DNA of 64,000 bases from NCBI GenBank assembly GCA_021209875.1, contig JAGYVD010000001.1, forward strand, positions 6,634,001 to 6,698,000, written 5' to 3'. A model generated the notes under the pieces. That model saw only the letters and a program-made list of their open reading frames with translations, was not told the DNA's origin and did no database searches. The stretch is from Rosellinia necatrix. Taxonomy: Eukaryota; Ascomycota; Sordariomycetes; Xylariales; Xylariaceae. This document shows positions 60,718 to 64,000 of this stretch, piece by piece (the first letter of the stretch is position 1; each line of letters starts with the position of its first letter). The translations under genes were made by a program, and so were the position numbers.

Positions 60718-63288
60718 ATGCCAGTCCCATGGGATTTAAGCAATACTACCACCTTTGAGCCACCATATCCCAGTATGATGTGGGTTCTTAGCGAGATTCC
60801 GTCAAATCTCCTTAGGATGCATATGATCGGTGAGTTGATTTTCCCGGCTTATGGGTTTCATGTTTTGACCAAGTGATGATCACCCGGGAAAGTCCCTAAC
60901 GAGGCCCTTCATGGGGATGGATAATCTCGAGATTCATCAAGCTCCAAGACTCTTCGACTCCGAAACCAGATTGATAAAGGCCAATGCAGGTACCGACCGA
61001 CTAGCCACTGTCTTCTGCTGGAACTCTGCGAATCTGGCTCTCCTGTTCTTAAAGCAGCAGTCCAAAACCTAATATACCATTCGTTCTCCAACTGCCGGAG
61101 AGTTGACTTTTATCGTCTTATATTACAAGCCATAGGGAACACACGTCCCGAATGGCTTTCCTACGGTTTTTACCTCGAATGGGCCGCGAGTATTAATTGC
61201 GTCGATTCCTGCCATCTCCTGTTGCAGAAATGGCAACGGTACTGGCTAGGCGGCGGTTTCTTCGGCTGGCCCCGGCGGGGTGATTATATTCCGGCAATAT
61301 TGGCATCTATCCAAAGAGGCGACAAAGCGGAGAGTGCTGACTTCCTTATTCATCACATAATCGATACTAGTAACGCCTCGTCTGGTCTAAAGCACGCTTC
61401 TAGGAGTTCGATTGCGCGCGACTTGTTAGACAGACTAGTAGCCGTCAGCCCTTACCCAAGTTCCATATCACGGGTCCTTCGTTATTTCTTAGACCGCCAC
61501 ACCAGGGTCGATTTGCTTTTCTTACCAAGCACCTACGACATACCTGATAGAAAGATAACCATCTTAGACTACCTATATTTCAATAGCTTTGCAAGTTACA
61601 CTCACCTTATTGATCAGGATGACGAGCTAAGAAAAAGACCTACGTATGCTGGCATTCACGACTCAGCAAGGAAGGGTATTGTTTCCTTTGGAGTTACCTG
61701 AAATCCCAACTGCCGCCACAAACGTTTAAAATAGAGAACTCTTGGGTCGACAGAGTTATTAGAGGAGAATATGAAAGAAATCTAGACATATGTATGGACC
61801 TCACAGCCATTCACATACTTCTCACCCATAAGTTAAACATTCATCAAGAAGATTGCCAATTATCAACCGCATCCCATCTATTCTACCGCGTTATTACGGA
61901 GGCTTACAAGAGTAGAGCTCACCTCCTGCTCAGAGACATAATTGAGGCGCTGGTTATGATGGGGGCGGAGATAGCGAATAAGATAATGGGCGCAGCCGTC
62001 GAAAGCGGAGGGATTGGTCTAATCTGGGCGCTATCTGGTTTTTGTGCCGATTTTAAGAGTAAAGGAGGGTTTGGCGTTGTACAGAGCTATTGAGCTCAAC
62101 AATTTCGGTGCGGTCGACTGGCTCCTACAAAAAGGGGTGCATATCAACAGCTGTCAAATGTATGTGGCTCACTCCACACCTCCGGATATATATTGTACTG
62201 GATATCCCAGGTCCTTTGATCGGACTCTCTGACTTATTCTATACCTTGCATACACACACACTTAACATCATGATGATCCACTTCTCTTGACAACAGCTTA
62301 TGGGACCCCGATGTGGATGAATCGTATACGATTATTGGACAAGCTGTTTTGTGCGACGTCGTGAGAAGCGAGATACTGCAACACTTATTCCTCTCAAACG
62401 CGGTGCTGAAAGCGAATCCCATGGATACCGGAGTGCAGCAACTTGTGTGTCCAGTCAACTACTCTGGTATTTCGAAGCTCCCAGACGCGTTTAATATCTT
62501 GTCCGTTCTCTTACGCTCTGCGACAGGAACCGATGACAGGCCAGAAGTCGGCACGTATAATTTAACTTCTTTATTAGATAACAACCCTTCATGCCATGAG
62601 GAAATCGAATTTCTAGATCTTATTATCGATCTTTTTAGAGATCACAAGATTCCATTTAGCCAAGACGGTGTACTAACTGTTTTGATACAAATGGGCGGTC
62701 CGGGAGAGTGTATACAACGTGCCCTCGACAGAGCACCCGATGTTAACACCTATTGCAATGTGTGTAACGACGAATGTTCATACAGTACCATACCCATTCA
62801 GGCAGCAGCCCAAGTTGGTTCCATTCAATTGGTAGAATTCCTGATACAACGAGGTGCGGAAGTGAACCAACCTGCGAAGGGGCACATGGGCCAGACAGCT
62901 CTTCAAACTGCGTGCGAGCAAGGCCAATTATGATTTGGTCGAATTATTGATTAATAATGGCGCTGACGTCAATGCCCCCCCTGCCTCGGATAGCGGTGCC
63001 ACGGCTTTCCAATTCGCCGCCATGGAGGGGGGCGTCAGGCTTGCTCTCCTCTTACTCAAACATGGGGCGGATATCAATGCGCCGCCTGCAAAGTTTGGTG
63101 GCAAATGTGCTCTTGATGGAGCGGTCTTGTTTGGTCGGATTGACATGGTACAGTACCTTTTGAGAATTGGGGCCCTCAGGTACGAAAAAGAGGAGGCGGG
63201 TACGGATTCTGGAGATACCACAAGCGGGCTAAACGACCGCGAGTTGGAGAACCTACTTGGTATTGGGGAGGAGATATCTTTTGAATAA
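60718..63288 (+). pseudogene. Ankyrin-repeat protein gene, frameshifted
   Basis: A coding stretch of about 800 codons split over several frames. Proposed first exon 60,718-60,829, then from about 60,980 to 61,701 (LLLELCESGSPVLKAAVQN...). The frame shifts near 61,660-61,690 into one running to 62,093 (GYCFLWSYLKSQLP...), shifts again near 62,040-62,065 into ALYRAIELNNFGAVDWLLQ, and passes a plausible intron (62,160-62,296). It continues to 62,933, and a last shift near 62,929 leads into DLVELLINNGADVNAPP and LALLLLKHGADINAPP, ending 63,288. The C-terminal third has at least three classic ankyrin repeats (AAAQVGSIQLVEFLIQRGAEVN among them). Residues flanking each shift read on smoothly, so decay is recent or these are assembly indels. 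Upstream of ankyrins I recognise no domain; the first intron is uncertain. Confidence 0.75.
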
Positions 63289-64000
63289 ATACTAATGCCG
63301 AGTGAGGTGAATCGTCGCATGAGTTACGGTTATAATTCTATAAAGGGGTCAGAATGATATGCCCGCACAATCACTCGTTGGATCTTACAACTTAGATACC
63401 ACCTCACAACATGGCGCTGTATGACGGAATGTGTACCGCCTCCTTATGCACGACTCGCAGACAAAAATTGATTTTCAATTGCGCTGGTCGTCCAAGTTCC
63501 GCGACGAATATTAATTATTGATGCCGAGCAGTTGACCAGCACCGCTCTAGAGTCGGAGGTTTTTACAATCTGAAAACGGGGATTTGCCTGCTCCTTGCGC
63601 CCTCTACTTCATGAGTAGCGTTTACTTCGCGAATACTGGCTTGGGGGGTTTGTCATATGTTGATTCCCTACAAACCAAGTAACACGGTAAGTGCAAACAA
63701 CTGGGGGTGTCATATGGAGACTGTCCAGAGTGAGGTCAGCTGGGTCGCGAGTAGTAATAGCTGAGTATTATAGGGGTAGGGTCAATATCATTGATTCCGA
63801 GGCCTACCATCTCAGGTGGGAGGCCTTCAGTCCTTATATACACCAACATGCCTCTAGAGCTACACACTTAACCCATCATCATCATCTGGTATCTGGTAGG
63901 ATTACAATCCTTGGCCCTCTGGAACTGGGAACTTTCCAGTCCTCTGGAATCTCACAGCTGCTCGGGTCGTTGTGTGGCTGTGTGGCTGTGTGGCTAAGCA
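63289..64000. other. Intergenic region with repeat D
   Basis: No supported gene up to the window end. Direct repeat D lies at 63,768-63,863, a CATCATCAT tract just after it, and a (GTGTGGCT)n tract at the very end (63,972-63,995). Confidence 0.5.
63768..63863 (+). repeat. Direct repeat D, right copy
   Basis: Second copy of the ~95 bp element at 19,618-19,711, same orientation, about 44 kb away. Both copies show the same order of words (GTCAATATCATTGATT, GGCCTACCATCTCAGG, GCCTCTAGAGCTAC). Confidence 0.8.

Overview
The window looks like a chromosomal segment of a filamentous ascomycete (Pezizomycotina). Coding genes carry short introns (about 50-150 nt) with GTRNGT donors and CTAAC-like branch sites. 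Housekeeping proteins are fungal in type. The first 19.4 kb is an extremely AT-rich, stop-saturated block of repeats that looks like transposon graveyard eroded by repeat-induced point mutation (RIP). I worked by eye, so exon borders are predictions supported by splice consensus and reading-frame continuity.

Layout. 1-19,440: RIP-like AT-rich block with three recognisable degenerate repeat families (A, B, C). One family is present as a large inverted pair. 19,441-24,263: transition zone with a small secreted protein, an interrupted tRNA-Lys and a GH114-family glycoside hydrolase. 25,221-33,955: conserved core genes, namely NOP56 (box C/D snoRNP), VPS4 (ESCRT AAA ATPase), prefoldin subunit 6 and an AMSH-like JAMM deubiquitinase. 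35,006-43,175: a candidate secondary-metabolite cluster. 44,324-45,665: a fungal rhodopsin-like seven-helix membrane protein. 46,118-52,144: a divergent pair, a large AAA+ ATPase with a Q-rich tail and a DUF7708-type NLR-like protein with a degenerate P-loop. 53,186-55,123: a ZIP zinc transporter. 57.8-59.5 kb: two small hypothetical genes. 60,718-63,288: a frameshifted ankyrin-repeat pseudogene. A ~95 bp direct repeat lies at both 19.6 kb and 63.8 kb, bracketing the gene-bearing interval.

The most interesting region is 35-43 kb. A tiny two-exon gene (60 aa) encodes a signal peptide followed by three exact-length 11-residue repeats, each centred on a Tyr-Pro core. It is transcribed divergently from a UstYa-family (DUF3328) oxidase gene. 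A second UstYa-family gene, two class-II O-methyltransferases and a decayed FAD monooxygenase lie around it. This is the gene set of dikaritin-type fungal RiPPs (ustiloxin, phomopsin and asperipin relatives), but the core sequence is not one I recognise and dibasic Kex2 sites between repeats are absent. A plausible working model is secretion of the precursor, Tyr-based cyclisation by the two UstY proteins, and O-methylation by one or both methyltransferases. The FAD monooxygenase step appears lost in this strain.
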